DNA of 64,000 nucleotides from Sipunculus nudus. Taxonomy: Eukaryota; Annelida; Sipuncula; Golfingiida; Sipunculidae. Shown here one piece after another: positions 24,114-40,415 of this stretch (positions are counted from its first letter, which is position 1; each line of letters begins with the position of its first letter). The position numbers were made by a program, and so were the translations under genes. Below the pieces are notes generated by a model that saw only the letters and a list, made by a program, of their open reading frames with translations, was not told the DNA's origin and did not search any database. Where the stretch lies: positions 56,554,118 through 56,618,117 of the forward strand of contig CM049317.1 in NCBI GenBank assembly GCA_026874595.1, written 5' to 3'.

Positions 24114-25439
24114 TTTCTGCTACATACCCAGAGCTTTTATGAGCTAGCAAAAAGGAAAGATGCTTTACAAATTCCAAACAAGAATACAGGAATAGAACCT
24201 GAACAGGTTAATATAAAATTAAGGGAACGGTGTCGGAGAAACTTGTGGTAAATGTGACAAGCATGCAGACAGATGGCCTTTATACACAGAACAAAAATCG
24301 GGCCACATTAGCTATGGTGCCCTTTAACGCAAAACTGCTCGGTGACCTTTGCCAGATAAAAGCTTTAGGCCGACATTGAGGCGATACTCAGCGACTTGGA
24401 TTTTTTTCTTTATCATTTAATGACCACTCAGGTTATGTCCGCGGAATCCCAATAACTTATCACCGGTTATCAATAAAATAAATATTAAAAGTAATAAAAG
24501 TACAACATTAAACTTGATTAACAAGAAATGAGAAGGTACAGGAGGTGTGAAAGTTATAATTGGTTCAGAACAAACACGCATATATATATATGCGTTTGGG
24601 TATGCGTCTGTGACGCTCGCTTTCTCTTTTGGACGCGTGGTTCTGGCTGTCCGAGCGTCCGATCGAACACGTGAATTACTGGCTGTATACGATTAATGTC
24701 GGCTCTTGCAACAGTCAATGACCATTGTCTCACATGCACAAATCAACCAAAAACCGGGCTGCTAAATATTTATCGAGAGGGTTAATGACTTAAAAGATTA
24801 AGTAAATAAAATTGAGGTAACAGTAAGAAAATTGGGCATGTTTCTGATTTCGCTTGGCAAAGCTGAATCATTGAACCCGAACACAACGGACCACCATCAC
24901 GGATGTGTATGGGAAAAACATTCTTTCCTTCAGAGCTTTAGTGTTAATCGGGCCTTTAAGCTGTAACTCCGAAGTCTATCGCCTCAACCACAATATTGGC
25001 TTCGTCATATATACACCTGACAACCATTTCCCCAATAAAGCTGTTATTGGTCCTTCGGGTTTATCAATATACACATAGACTTATTTCTCCACCATTTTAG
25101 CCATTATGGTCCCTTTTATTCATTCACTTTGTTGCATTTTGCCGTTCGTAAATATACCTTTAAAATTTATTATTTTTTTAAATAATTATTATCTTGGTTT
25201 GGCAGTGTTTTATTCCTATATATAGGGTTTCTGTCATCGTTTTATATTTAGGCGCCATTGTCATTTTTTCAACAAAAGATCACTTCCGGTCTTCTACTTC
25301 CGTGTCATGTGACTCTTAAACCCTTTTTCAAAATGGTCACATATTTTATACATATATTTATAATACCATACAAATGTTCTTGCTTGATACAAACCCTGTC
25401 GTAACTTGCCCGACCTGTAACTAAATATTTAACCAAACC
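24114..25439. other. Intergenic DNA, no gene recognised
   Basis: Unique sequence. 24220-24400 and 24880-25010 are GC-elevated and free of repeats, so they could be regulatory, but nothing diagnostic is seen. Confidence 0.45.
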
Positions 25440-25920
25440 AAATCAACGAATCGAAGATCGCTTCATTTGGCTGCAATCTTGCGGGCTTTCCTGGAATTTG
25501 TGTATGGAAGCCAGGGACCAAATTGCACCGGAGATATGCGGGTTTTTATGTTCTTTTGCCACAAGTGGACCCAGGGGAGTCGCCAGATAGCGGGTTACAC
25601 AATTTCATATCAGGCTTGCCTAGTCGGGGTATCTAGCCAGGACCAGAGCTTGGAGCAGACCGTGGAAACCGGAGCCTGATGGGAGACACACCGGGATTAG
25701 GTTATGGCCCAAGTCATGAATAAGGAAGCTATTACCTCTTATGGTGTATAATTCTTGTGGTGGGTTCCCCGAATCCCGCTTACGTGGACGCTCATCTGAA
25801 TTGCCCGTTAGAAAGGCCAACAGCTGAGTCATGGCCATTGCAATTGATGGACCTCCCCGTGTGTTTATCTCCATGGGACTTGCAGCTGAATCTGTCGTTT
25901 CTATTTAATTCTATCAACTA
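25440..25920. other. Unique GC-elevated island, candidate regulatory DNA
   Basis: Nearly 500 bases of repeat-free DNA, clearly GC-richer than the flanks. Overlapping open frames of 70-84 residues exist in several frames and both strands (25467-26005), which is expected by chance in GC-richer DNA. None has a recognisable domain. A conserved enhancer or an unrecognised exon are both possible. Confidence 0.3.
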
Positions 25921-27855
25921 TTTTCTATTTACTTCTACCAAATTATATCATGCTTACCCCCCCCCCCCCCCTTACAGCCCGAGGCCCACACTAAAATGCC
26001 TTTAAACGGATATATGCATGCGTTCATTCCTGTATGTGTGATTGTGTGTGTTTGCATGTTTGTTTTTTTTTTTGTTCACAACAGAACTCACGCAATCATA
26101 AACGTAAACTCATGAAATTTTCAGGGCATTTCAGGAATAGGCCAATGAAGAACCGATTAGATTTCATTTGTGCACGAATGAACCTGGGAATATGGGCTGA
26201 ATAAATGAATGGCGGAGGCTTGCATTCATTAGAATGCAGAAATTTAGTTTAACTAAAACAAAACACTGAGAGAGTCACAGACAAATTTTCATACACCATG
26301 TTGTAGACGCATCTAACTCTGTAATAACTGAAGCTTACTTGTTGATTAAGATCGGTCATTTCCGTACCCACTGCGTAATCATTAAGATCTTATCGTCAAA
26401 TGTTGTCTATAGATGTTCCATTTACCGAAGTCTACAGCATTTTATGATTACAACTAATGTAATTGTTTTCGTCATTTGATGCCTCTCGATACGTTATCTG
26501 CTCGTGTATCTACCTCGTGTAACGAGGAAATGTTGATTGTTTCTGATGTATAATACTGATGTCGTCCATTGAGGAAAACGTATCATTCTCATTTTATAGA
26601 GACAGATTGTTCATATTAGAATCATATATTGTTCAGGAAGACCACTTTGTATTGCAAATATTCTCATATAAGATTGTAAAGTTCATCCATGTTTAATAAT
26701 ACTTGATTGCGGTCAGTCATATAGTATATAGTCCTATATATATATATCAAAGCGCTTTACAAAAAGTGTATTTCTTCATTTTAGTGAATAATAATAGTAC
26801 CACATATATTGACACATATATTGATTAAGTATAGACTTGATATTGTAGACTAGCAAAACTTTGTATTGTGTTATTTACTTTCTTTTGTATTAATAGACAT
26901 TTTATTTGATTAAGTTCTGTGCAAGTTCATCTTATCAGAGGAGGCTACACTCGAATATATCCTGCGTGCTTGTGTGAAATAAACTATATATGTTCTTGCA
27001 AACGTTAGTTAAAAAATACCAAGTGCCACCCTTTTGCAAAGTTCCGAACCTCGGTCGTATCAAGGTTGTTTGTAACAATGGTCTTATATACCCACGTAAC
27101 CTTCATGCAGGTCCGCGCCTTTTCAATGCATGGGATACTTGGACGGGGCCATCGAAAAACCATACAGCAATTATGACAGTATATATACAGGCTTAAAGGG
27201 GCCTATTCCGATATCTGCACTCTTATCAATCTCTTGAAGCTTTTTATTAAAAAAAGGCCAGTGAATACCATGCAGTGCAGTGTGTTCGTTTTGTTTATGC
27301 CCCCATGTTTAGAACATGTGGGGGTCGCCCAAATAAACCAAACAAATGCAACAAGGACATCTGGTAGAAAGTAAGAGAGCTGTTGTAAGAACTTTTCTTA
27401 ACAAAAAGTCATTATGTACACAGAGCAGGACAGAAACCATATAATTTCTATGGAAAAGGTAGATGAATCGGGGGAGATGCCTCGCCACTTCCGCGTCATG
27501 GCACTCCCCACCCCCCCCCCCCCCTTACACACCCCTTTATCTAATCCTGTACATGCCCTTGTTTTCTACATGAACAGACTTGTATAAGCTAACAGTCCAA
27601 TAAAGGGAACAGAGCCATTTGTGTATATATGTAGTAGTACGAAAATGTTGGTAATTCAGATTTTATATTCGAGCTATTCTCTCGCGCAGTATATGCGTAA
27701 AACATTAACCATGTCAAGGAGTTTCAGAACAATATACGAAAAGCAATATATGAACTTATTCGATTTCTTTGTGGCAGTACACAAATTTTTCATGGAGCAT
27801 TCAAGCAGGCAATAAATACTTTTATTTAATTTTTTTAAAATAAACCCTTAAACTG
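25921..27855. other. Intergenic DNA, no gene recognised
   Basis: Poly-C runs near 25960 and 27511, otherwise AT-rich unique DNA. Confidence 0.5.
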
Positions 27856-27982
27856 TATATATATATATATATATATATGTATGAGTAGCCATGCTGGTTC
27901 ATTGTTTTATAGATGGAAAGGGTATACACAGAAAAGTGGTTCACTGGCAGTGAACCACTTTTCTGTGTATACCCTTTCCATC

Positions 27983-28007
<25 letters not shown>
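27856..28007. repeat. Perfect 39-bp-arm palindrome between two AT arrays
   Basis: Arms 27908-27946 and 27948-27986 are exact reverse complements around a single G. (AT)n arrays lie at 27856-27878 and 27983-28007, each followed by TGTATG. The sequence should form a hairpin or cruciform. The complete identity of the arms suggests a recent fold-back duplication rather than a maintained RNA gene. It sits inside a 90-residue minus-strand frame that is a repeat translation. Confidence 0.95.
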
Positions 28008-28015
<8 letters not shown>

Positions 28016-28645
28016 AATGAAACAAGGATATACCACTTTTAAACCCTGAATTAACTCTTTCCTTCTCACACTTTATTACATGGCAACAGGACAATTACTC
28101 CACAGACAACCGCCGTCAACTAAACCCCTGACAGTTATCCCCGGAAAATTACCCTCATATCCCCATGGTATAAAATATATTTTAGAGAACACAGTATAAC
28201 CAATGAAGTATCATAAAATATATACTCCATGTACAGATTCTGTATTGTGTGTGAGTGGCGTATTAATGCAATATATTAAAATTACAGAACGCTTTTAACT
28301 GAAAAAAAAAATGGAATACAGGCATGTGTGCAAGAAATGGATACTTAACATTGTGTATATAAAGGACTATACCAGCTCCAGGACTTATTATAGATTATCT
28401 GAGAGGAAATGCATAAATGTTAATAGCCACTTTAATACACATGTAATGGTTTTTGTTGCGGTATACATTTGCCCTTTTACGATTCATTTGTCTGCAAATG
28501 TTTTCATTGAAATATATTGTGTTACCACATTTTTGTGTGTTTCACGTAATATCAGAATATTGACCAACCCAAGGTGAAAATGGACACCCCAAGCAACCAT
28601 GCAGCCAACATTATTCCTGACCTTAATAAAGTGCCATTATGAATA
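28008..28645. other. Intergenic DNA, nothing recognised
   Basis: AT-rich unique sequence. An 88-residue plus-strand frame (28311-28577) has no recognisable feature. Confidence 0.5.
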
Positions 28646-28822
28646 TAGACTTCAGAACCTGTCTGAAAGACCACCTGTCTTCTATAAGACCACCTTTTGG
28701 TGAACCGAAAGCATTCACATTTGTTATAACTGAAATGTCTAATAAGAACACCTTAATTTGCATTAAGACAACTTTTGGCTTAAAACGGTTACGGATGACC
28801 TTATTACACAGGTTTCACTGTA
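28646..28822. mobile_element. TA-flanked pogo/Tigger-like MITE, about 177 bp
   Basis: Contains CAGAACCTGTCTGAAAGACC at the left and AGGTTTCACTGTA at the right. Internal GAACCGAAAGCATTCACAT matches the copy at 18492-18644 in reverse complement almost exactly. Confidence 0.6.
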
Positions 28823-30039
28823 AATGGTTTACAATGTGTGTTTTATAACATGGAGGTAATTGTACGAGGTTATTATTGTCCCGGGGGCTGTCATCTCGCT
28901 TGCTAATTGACTTAGCTGTATACAGTTGTCTTCATTTGTACTAAATTGTGCAGCGTATCCTGTAACAAAACAATACTCTTGTTGCATGGGTACCAGGTAT
29001 AAAATGCACAACATATGTTAAATATTATAATGATATATAAATACAAGTTACAATACAAATGTAAATGATATAATAAGAATGTATAATTAATACAAAATAA
29101 TAGATTATCCTTTAAGATCATTAGGTTATCATGTTCACTTGAGTGAAGTATATAAGATAGCAACATGCAAACGACTTTGCCCGATAGAATGACTTTGTAT
29201 AGTACAAGAGGCTAAGATATAACGCTGCAAGACCAATGAAGTGTAAGCGCGATAATTTTTAAAACGCTGCAGATTGTCTCAGGTGGGGAAGGGGGGGGGG
29301 ATTATCTTAGAGCCATAATACGTGAATAGTATAGGCTAACTTTTAACGTTCCTCGGCGTAGATTGTATTGTATAATGCATGCTTCGGGATGAAGCCCTTG
29401 ACTTCAATGAGTCCCAATGAATAGGTCAATGTCACCTACTTTACATCAAGGTCATGCCCACTCCGAATTTGTAGTACTTCCGGCATAATATGTTAATACA
29501 ACCATAACCGGAAATGGAACTATGTCATAGAGCTTTATATATTTACGTATAATCTTAAATACGCGAGGACCTTTCAGAGGATGTGGTGAAAGAGGGTGTA
29601 TAAAGCAAGAAAGATTGGTACAACTGCAGATAGTTTTGCATTTGCATTTAAAATATCGCATTTGTATTCAAAATACAGAGCGACTAATCTCTATACCACT
29701 TAATTTGTTTGCAAATCAGAATGTAAATGTTGAATTTTCAAATTTAAAAACATATTCATTTCTGCAGTTCTTAACTCTTTCACTGAGAATTACAATTTGA
29801 ATAATATATGTTATAGCATATTTACCTCATTATGACCTTTGGCCAGCTGCTGTAAAATAAGTGATTCTTTAAAATTTTCACATATTTCAAAACAGGTTGG
29901 AACTAAGGAAGCATTTATTTTTTAATTGTTATGGCATTAATTTATTTGAAGCACTTGCATTAAAATGTGCTTCGTTAATAAATTATTTGTTCGTTTTTGA
30001 TAACCGTGCAATGTCTATATAATACTATTATTTTATTAA

Positions 30040-30081
<42 letters not shown>

Positions 30082-30917
30082 CATGAGTCAGACTCTTTTT
30101 CCGATCCCTAATGTCTTGGAATTATAGGTTTCGAAATGGCACTTATATATTAGTAATAGTTATACATTTAATATTAGATATTACGACTTATTATATCAAA
30201 AATGAAAGCAGGTACAAATCTTGCTGTTTTAAAATGATTATATAATAGGGAAAAGTACAAGGTATAAAACTATTTCAAATATAAATATATATTATCTCAA
30301 ATCTTAAATCTTTTATTACCAACATTATACAAGCAACATTTATTTACCAATATTACAAGCATCATTATGTGTTATGTCAGAATTAGGGACTGTTCCCCTA
30401 TGCATGCAGTTGCGTGTGTGAACGGGATATTGTTTCCGCTGCAAGAAAACAACATCTTCAAAGAATATTTTATAGAAAAGATGACTAATACTACAGAGTG
30501 TTACGTGACTCAGCTATAGAGACGTGCCATTATTGACATGATAAGAAAATTTAATGGTCCAAAGATACAGTCATCTCTATATATTATCCTGTACAATCGT
30601 TACATTCACTGACAGTTTTGCTGCATGTCACGAGCATTGCTTTTTGTGCCTACATTATATATAATAAAATTATATGACATTATAATTTGCCGCATGAACA
30701 CAAATATTTTGCTTATCAGTATGATTTATTTTAGCAGTATTTTCGTATTTTTCAAATATGTATATATGTTGTTATACCCTTGCATGCTTTCTTCAGCATT
30801 GCTTAATAAATGCACAATTTTGGCATTCATGAATGAAAGAGGATATGTTGCAAATTATTTATTTAATTTATTATTTGCATATATACATGCTTATCTCGAT
30901 CATATACTTACTTGTAG
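28823..30917. other. AT-rich intergenic DNA, no gene recognised
   Basis: An (AT)n array lies at 30043-30077. Nothing else is recognised. Confidence 0.55.
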
Positions 30918-33122
<2,205 letters not shown>

Positions 33123-33174
<52 letters not shown>

Positions 33175-33392
33175 GCAATAGCCGCGTTAGTTTATTGTCG
33201 ATATATAGGTAAAGAATCAGAGTGACTCCTTTAGATGGACTAAATTATTTATTATCACATGTAAGCTTTTCACGCGCTTCGAAAGCTTGTGTGATAGAAT
33301 TGATATATTTAAAACTATACTGTTTGATGTTACATATATAATTAAATAATATAGTGATTATATATATATATATATATAAAACACGCGTATAT

Positions 33393-33443
<51 letters not shown>
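33123..33443. repeat. Cluster of (AT)n microsatellites
   Basis: Arrays at 33123-33172, 33359-33378 and 33395-33443. Confidence 0.95.
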
Positions 33444-33444
<1 letters not shown>

Positions 33445-33524
33445 CTAGTATTAATATTAGTATATGAACAACGGCAGATGAGCTTATTCAACGTTGAAAC
33501 CTAATCCCAAGACAACGGGTATCT

Positions 33525-33560
33525 GTAAATGGGTCTGACCCATCTTAAGATGGGTCTGAA
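33525..33560. repeat. Overlapping short palindromes, GGGTC type
   Basis: GACCCATCTTAAGATGGGTC (33537-33556) is a perfect 20-bp palindrome. It overlaps a second inverted repeat, ATGGGTC-T-GACCCAT, so three alternating copies can form two competing hairpins. Confidence 0.8.
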
Positions 33561-34097
33561 CCAATAACCGATGAAGATTTTTGGGTGGGGCCCATTTTAC
33601 CATTTCGATACCTGATAGCCAGACATTGGGAAATTAACGATCAGAAGATGTATACCGCACACACACGCACACACACTCACCCTCACATACACACATTTAT
33701 AAACATATATACAAATTGATGCATGCAGGTGCTTGCAATTAATGGGGGCGTGGGACTTGATATGTTTATTCCTCTATTACACCCTTTTATTTGTCTGTAT
33801 ATGTATTCCGTCATGTATTATATACAATCAATACCCCATAAAATCACAGCTGCACCGGCCACAATTTATATATACAGCATGGTATATATGTTTTATATAT
33901 ACTTTGTGCCGCCATTATAACAATAAACACCACTTACAGCGGGGTTTTATGATGTTGTGGCGCTGATCTGTTCAGTCCAAATTACTTAAGGGCATACATT
34001 TATTATGACATGTTATTCTGCATTCCCAGTTTTACCAGCTCATAAAATCAACAGAGCTGACAAAAGAAATAAAAAAAGTACTTAAGCTACACCACTG

Positions 34098-34102
<5 letters not shown>
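33561..34102. other. Intergenic DNA, nothing recognised
   Basis: Contains a short CA tract near 33659-33693. No gene. Confidence 0.5.
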
Positions 34103-34149
<47 letters not shown>

Positions 34150-34735
34150 AATAATTAAAAACTATCAAATTCCAGATAAAAGTATTTTTTCCCAGCGATA
34201 CTGTGGTATGCAGGTAAAACCGGTTATATATGTGTAAAACAAAAATAAGGGAAAAAATTATTTCATATATATATATTAATCAAATGTTTAGTATACATAT
34301 ATAGAGAGAGAGAGAATGAGAGAGGGATAGAGAGAGAACGAGCTAAACAAATTACCTAAAGAACTGGAAGAATAAAATAACAGAAAAATCTTAAAATCGT
34401 TTTTGATTTATTCCAAAAATCGTTTCGATTTAAATAAAGTTACATACAAAAGCTCTCTATCTGTTATGCTTACTATAAAAATATAGTATTTTTGAAGTGT
34501 TTGAGGCATGAGGACACAATTTAAGTAATCTTTTTTTACTTTGACTTTTCTGTGACTAATAATTACATTCGTATTTCGATCATGTTAGGTCACGGCAAAA
34601 ATCTTCCTTATAATGGATTCTTAATGTGAAAAATACTGGATTGAACTGTTGACAATACAAAGTTCTTTTGCGTATGACTCGTTAATCAGGCGTTTGGGGA
34701 ATATATGGAGGCGAATAGTCTTCGAAAATAGAGAG

Positions 34736-34786
<51 letters not shown>

Positions 34787-34916
34787 AGTAAATATATAAA
34801 ATTCTGGGAAATGTAAACATGCATGCATGCATAAAGCCAACTATTATACTTTAAAAAACGTTTAAGTGTTATAGTTTGCTTTATATATGTTCGAATTCGA
34901 GAGATTCTCCAAATTC

Positions 34917-34972
<56 letters not shown>

Positions 34973-35058
34973 AATATATTGTACAGGGGAAATGATAGCA
35001 AAAATAAAACCTTCGTGAATATGACACCCAATCAAACTGTTAGAACTGACGTTTATAC

Positions 35059-35124
<66 letters not shown>
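34103..35124. repeat. Four long (AT)n arrays within 1 kb
   Basis: Arrays at 34103-34147, 34739-34784, 34920-34972 and 35058-35124 (the last two interrupted once). Also a short GA run near 34303-34316. Open frames here are Tyr-Ile repeats. Confidence 0.95.
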
Positions 35125-35127
<3 letters not shown>

Positions 35128-35773
35128 TAGAGCCCTGCGCGGGCCTGCGGTACAACTACATTTACTTATGTAAGCACTGCAAGTATGTTAATGTTCCTTC
35201 GGTTATTCCATTTTCAGAATTACCATATAGTGTACACACTGGTGGAATATAAATTTCCTGAGTTCTGAGACGGATTAAAAAAAAAGGCAGGGACCGTGCA
35301 CTAAATTCAGAATAATGTACAAATGTACCTGGCTATATAAAGTGGTGTATATTTAGACTGTTCAGCACTGTATTATCCTATATGTACACTTGTAGCCAGT
35401 CTGATAGATTACCAGGATTATACCTTTGATCTTATATATTAGTCACTGAATGCCATGGGGTGCATCTGGCTCGGTCACCAGCTGGATATAGCTTTATATA
35501 ACTCAAAAAGAGGAGTGCATTGGCACAGCAGAATGAAATAAAGAGCATGGCGCTCATTTGATATAACTATATTCTCGTGTACACAACCATGACATAGAGC
35601 TGACTCATTCTGCAGTTCCATATACCCCCCCCCCCCCTATTAACTGATCTTCACTGAAGAGGATTAACCTTTTTGTCAAATAAAAGGTGTGAACTTTTGT
35701 GAGCAAGTAGTGTCCTCTATAGCTAATGCAGCTGTGCAGAGTTTGTTTTATATTTCCGTATATAGCAGCATAT
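35125..35773. other. Intergenic DNA, nothing recognised
   Basis: A poly-C run lies near 35625-35637. No gene. Confidence 0.5.
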
Positions 35774-36347
35774 ACTGTATAGCTGCCTTTTTCACAAGGG
35801 TTTAATTTCACGATATTCGTGAAAGTGAAAGAAACATGTGAAACCCTAGGAAATAAGATTCCCCATTGAATTAAATGAATAATGATTCATCTGCACAAAC
35901 AAACTATAGTTATCACACATTTGAAAACATGGTTCGTTAATCACCAGTCTAATCTGTGTATGCAAAAAATCAGCAAAACCTTGGACAGCGAGCCTTAGAG
36001 GTTTAATACACGTCGTATTAAATCCTCAAATCATAATCATCCATAACCACATTTACAAACGCACATATCAGCTACGGCGGATATGGTGATACATAGTATC
36101 GGTATACTGGCCCATGTGAACAAACACTATAATGTATGCAATCAACTCTGACACGGGTCATAATATAATGATTGTAACAGAAATGAGTGAGGTATTGTGG
36201 GATTTATTTTCATTTTATAGTTAACATTAATACTGTCTCACTTGGATTTTATAGGTTCTAGTGAACCAGCGAAAATTAAAGCTTCGCGAAACGGACAAAA
36301 TCGAGATTTCGCGAAAGATTAGCCTCGCGAATATAAAGCCAACCACA
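35774..36347. mobile_element. TCGCGAA-rich MITE-like element, copy 2
   Basis: The left end ACTGTATAGCTG, then AAGGGTTTAATTTCACGATA and TTCGTGAAAGTG, parallels the left end at 6053. The right end TTCGCGAAACGG, TTTCGCGAAAG, CCTCGCGAA, AAGCCAACCACA matches 9262-9350. About 570 bp, no coding frame. Confidence 0.5.
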
Positions 36348-36953
36348 TGCAGTATGCATGGAAAATGTGTTTAAGCTTTTATTATGCTGTTAGCTTTATA
36401 AATATCTGAATATGTTAAATTTATAACTACTTTAAATATTTTAAGGAGACACAAAGGCAATACTAGTATTTGATTAGTGTCCCATGCAGTTACTGACATT
36501 TCCCATTATATGGCAGTAAATCAATGTAATTATTACAAATAAAAAAATGGGTAACATCCGAAACTGTCCTTTTCAGTGAAAAAAAACGGGAAAAGTCATA
36601 CAATCAGCGAATCATCGTAACCCTATCTACTCACACAAGATGGTCATTCATTATAAATATATTAAAGTGAATAAAAAAATGTTTAGTTGGCTACCTTTTT
36701 GGTTGTCTCATATGTTTATTTGCGGGTTGAATGCGGGCTGACTTTTTGTATAAATGAGGGGCGGGGCGGGGAGGGTGCAGACTGAGAGCTAAATGTGCGG
36801 GGCGGGCGGGTGCGGGTCGAATTATTCTTTATATAGGTTCGGAGCTGTGCCGGGCGGTTTTCACAATTGCGGGGCGGTTGCGGGCTGTATGTATACAGGT
36901 TTGTTTTGCGAGGTGGCTGCGGGCTCTAACTTCCGGCCAGCGCAGAGCTCCTA
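36348..36953. other. AT-rich then G-rich low-complexity DNA
   Basis: From about 36720 the plus strand becomes rich in GCGGG-type motifs (36720-36950) without a gene. Confidence 0.5.
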
Positions 36954-36954
36954 C

Positions 36955-36988
<34 letters not shown>

Positions 36989-36992
36989 GTTT

Positions 36993-37049
<57 letters not shown>
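36954..37049. repeat. (AT)n microsatellite, interrupted
   Basis: Two AT arrays separated by GTTTCTTT near 36989. Confidence 0.95.
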
Positions 37050-37052
<3 letters not shown>

Positions 37053-37483
37053 TCTGGTGGAATCGACGCAATATACAGGTGTATGGCGTCGAAAGTCTAA
37101 ATATTGATATTATAAATAGTAATAAGACTTGTATATATTTAGATCTAAAAAAAGAAATTTAATTCTTTATCATTTGATCTTCAACTGCGACCTCCTTGCA
37201 ATGGTTCAAATGTTGCACACATATTAAAATAGACAAACTTGTCTCATGCCCGTCCAAAAAAATTTAAATGCTGAAATATATATCTATTGACACTCTGTAA
37301 CGATATATAGGTCATGAAAATAAAACCATGCATGCATGCATGTATGCGATACACTGAACATGAAAAAAAAAATGGAAATTTAATTTTATAGTGATTACTT
37401 TGCAGCTTTCCACCTGGTGCCGAACATGTACGTTTTCAAGTGCTTTTTGCCCCTGGTCACGCTTGTATAGTATAACGTAATAT
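37050..37483. other. Intergenic DNA, nothing recognised
   Basis: No gene or clear repeat beyond a short GCAT run near 37329. Confidence 0.5.
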
Positions 37484-38368
37484 CCGGTGTATCAGGCCAG
37501 AATAGCCCCCCTCCCCCCCCCCCCCCGCTAGATTGTAAACCTATGGGGTTTATATATTCTGGCCTAGTCCACTTTATACCCCCTTAGGCTAGATTATACC
37601 CCCTTGTTGCTTTTTGTTTTGTTTTATATATATTTAAAAATTGTAGTTCCTACGAAATGACTCACCTTCAGTCAGCTTTTTATTAAATGAATGTAATTAT
37701 CGAGTGTAAGTGAATGATATCTAAGGCGATCGGTATGTAAGTGTGTTGAATCGTGTTACTGTACATAACATAGTTATGTCTCTGGATGTCATCATCTGAT
37801 ATGAGACTTTTAATTAATTCAAACCTGCAACAAAATATCCACATTTAAACAAACTCAAGCTGAAAACAGTCACATGACGTATAAAGATATACAAAAGTAT
37901 ATAAAAGTAAAGTGCAGTATAAAATGAAGTTTTAATTGAATAAATTATGGCTTAAGTTAAGGAAATTACTAAATTTCTCTATAGCTTTTTCCGTATCAAT
38001 ATCAATATTATAAGTTTTGTAGTGACAGTGTCTGAATTAAACTTACATTTAAATTCACACATTTCTCTGATATCATGGATGTACAAATGGATGAATGATC
38101 CATGATTTGGAGTAGCTCTTACTTCTAATAATCTGATACTTAAAAATGCCTGGCGACAGAAAATAGATATTGTAGATAAACTATAAGATTAGGTATGTTT
38201 TAAAAACTGTTGATCAAATGGATCTCCGCATCTGGTATGATACAAGTCAGTGTCTGTGATTCGTTTGAGGGGTATAAACTGGACTTTAGGGGTATAAAAC
38301 AGGTTAGGCTAAAATATACCCCCGGGGTATAAACTTGGCAGGAGGTATAATCTGGCCTGTTACACCGG
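37484..38368 (+). mobile_element. 885-bp non-autonomous DNA transposon, copy A
   Basis: The left end CCGGTGTATCAGGCCAG and the right end CTGGCCTGTTACACCGG form terminal inverted repeats with one mismatch. Inside each end, repeated GGTATAAA/TTTATACC motifs make longer imperfect subterminal inverted repeats. The 600-bp AT-rich core has no transposase. Copy B at 45160-46043 aligns with it along its whole length in reverse orientation, and copy C at 22738-22906 is a solo right end. No clear target duplication is seen, so the superfamily is unassigned. Confidence 0.75.
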
Positions 38369-38602
38369 TTTATCCAGCTGAAGAAGAAGTTTCTTTTCCT
38401 TGAAAAAGTTCTTCCCCCATCAAATATACATGTATATTATAGTACTGCTTGCTCATTATTGTGAATCCCCCATAAACTGCACACGAATAAAATAAATGTA
38501 TAAAATATATATAAACTGTAAATTTATTTCATGATAAGCTACAGTTAAAACCTTAAACCGCACAAGTCCTTTATTTTATGTAAATATGGTATTATGATCA
38601 AA

Positions 38603-38657
<55 letters not shown>

Positions 38658-40370
38658 GATGTAGTGCTGTTTTCTTTAAATAAATAAAGCACATACTGGA
38701 CTTTAAGTACGTTTTTCTTAACTATAAATATGTATGACCATGCAGGAAAGACGAAACTATAGGCAGGGCTAGGGGCGCGAGAGTGTATGTCCCATGCATG
38801 AGAGGATTGCGCTGGCCATTTGCCGCTGTCTTGGGTTTTTGTGAGGGCCCCGAGGCAAGCCATCTGTCTTTCTATCCACGCTGGCTTGACCAGCGGTCGA
38901 GTGACAAAGGGGCTGGTCATGAAATGGGCGCGTGGTATATCACACGTGCATGTGACCACACAATAACTCACGGAGGGAGAGAGAGAGAGGGGGGGGGGGG
39001 GGTGAGGTGAGGTGAGGGGGTGAGTGAGAGAGATCGTGCGGGTAAGTCGAAATAATTCTTGCTGCTGTTAAGAAAAGTGTCTAATTAATGTCGGACGAAC
39101 AGACTCAGATAATCCGCAGGTGATATATGTCGGCTGCATATCATGATTCTTGACATTCTTGATATTTTCATTTTGATTTGAAAAAATAATTGAACCTACT
39201 TTATAATATGCTGAAAGAAGGTCTGTAATATCAATACTGTAAATGACAGACACAATATATATTATAAAACCGTGTTATAACTAAATAATGCAAGTGCTGT
39301 ACTTGTGTGAATTTACATTAGTGTTAGTTGCATGTATGAGTTATACAGCATTGTAGAATACCTAAAATAAGCACGTCCTTTAAGAAATGATGTAATTTTC
39401 CCAATTCTACAAATTATTTAGATAGTAAGGCGAGTCCAAATACCTTTTTCCAATGAAATGCATGATATCCCTGAAACATTTCTATGAAATATATAAGCGT
39501 CCACTGAATACACTAATTAAAGCTTTCAATATGTCTTTTATAAATATACAGTATATATATATATATATGTTTATATATATATATATGTGTGTGTGTGTAT
39601 GTATGTTTATATAGCCACAGGTTTTGCACTATATATGCACGATTTAATTGTAAACACCATTTCTCCTATGCAGCCAATAACGCTATCGGGATTTTATGGA
39701 TCTGATTACACCTGCCAAGTCGCCATCACAGCCATAAACATTTGTACCGTGGCCCATAACGTCACTCCTCAAATATATTAAAATGCCATAAAGTGGGTGT
39801 CGTAAAAAGAATACATGGTTGTCGTAAAACATGAGGTTGGATTTAAGGTGACAACGCAAGCGTTAAATATCATTTGAACCTCATGCAGTACAGTCGCACT
39901 GAAAAAAACCCTTCAGAATGCTTGTTTAGAATTATAGTATATATATGCCAGTTATTAATCTGAACTGTATATAAAGTTAGTAAAACGTCTGGTTGAATCA
40001 TTCCAGTTTTAGGATATAATACATGACTGTAATTTATCTTGAAGATTGGTTTTTCTATAATTATATTAGATGTATATATAACTTTCATTTAACGATAAAT
40101 ATACCTTAAAGGTTAGTTTCCAACAATGCATTGATTCAAAATTTACAAGTACGTTTTACTTTCCATCAAGTATGTAAATAATTTAGCCCATATATATCAC
40201 TCTTTCATAACATTACTTTTTAACTATAATTGAATTTTTCTTATGATTAAGTTCATTTTGAAAAATCAAACGTCACACCAGCATTCTTGACTTTTTTTCT
40301 TAATTTTACAGTTTTCTATAATGTAGATGCAAGTGTTCTTAGATTAATCAAGACGTCACATCATATTTCA

Positions 40371-40415
<45 letters not shown>

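Noticed and set aside
27908..27986. Hairpin as a microRNA precursor
   Set aside because: Arms pair perfectly over 39 bp with a one-base centre; animal precursors have mismatches and a larger loop.
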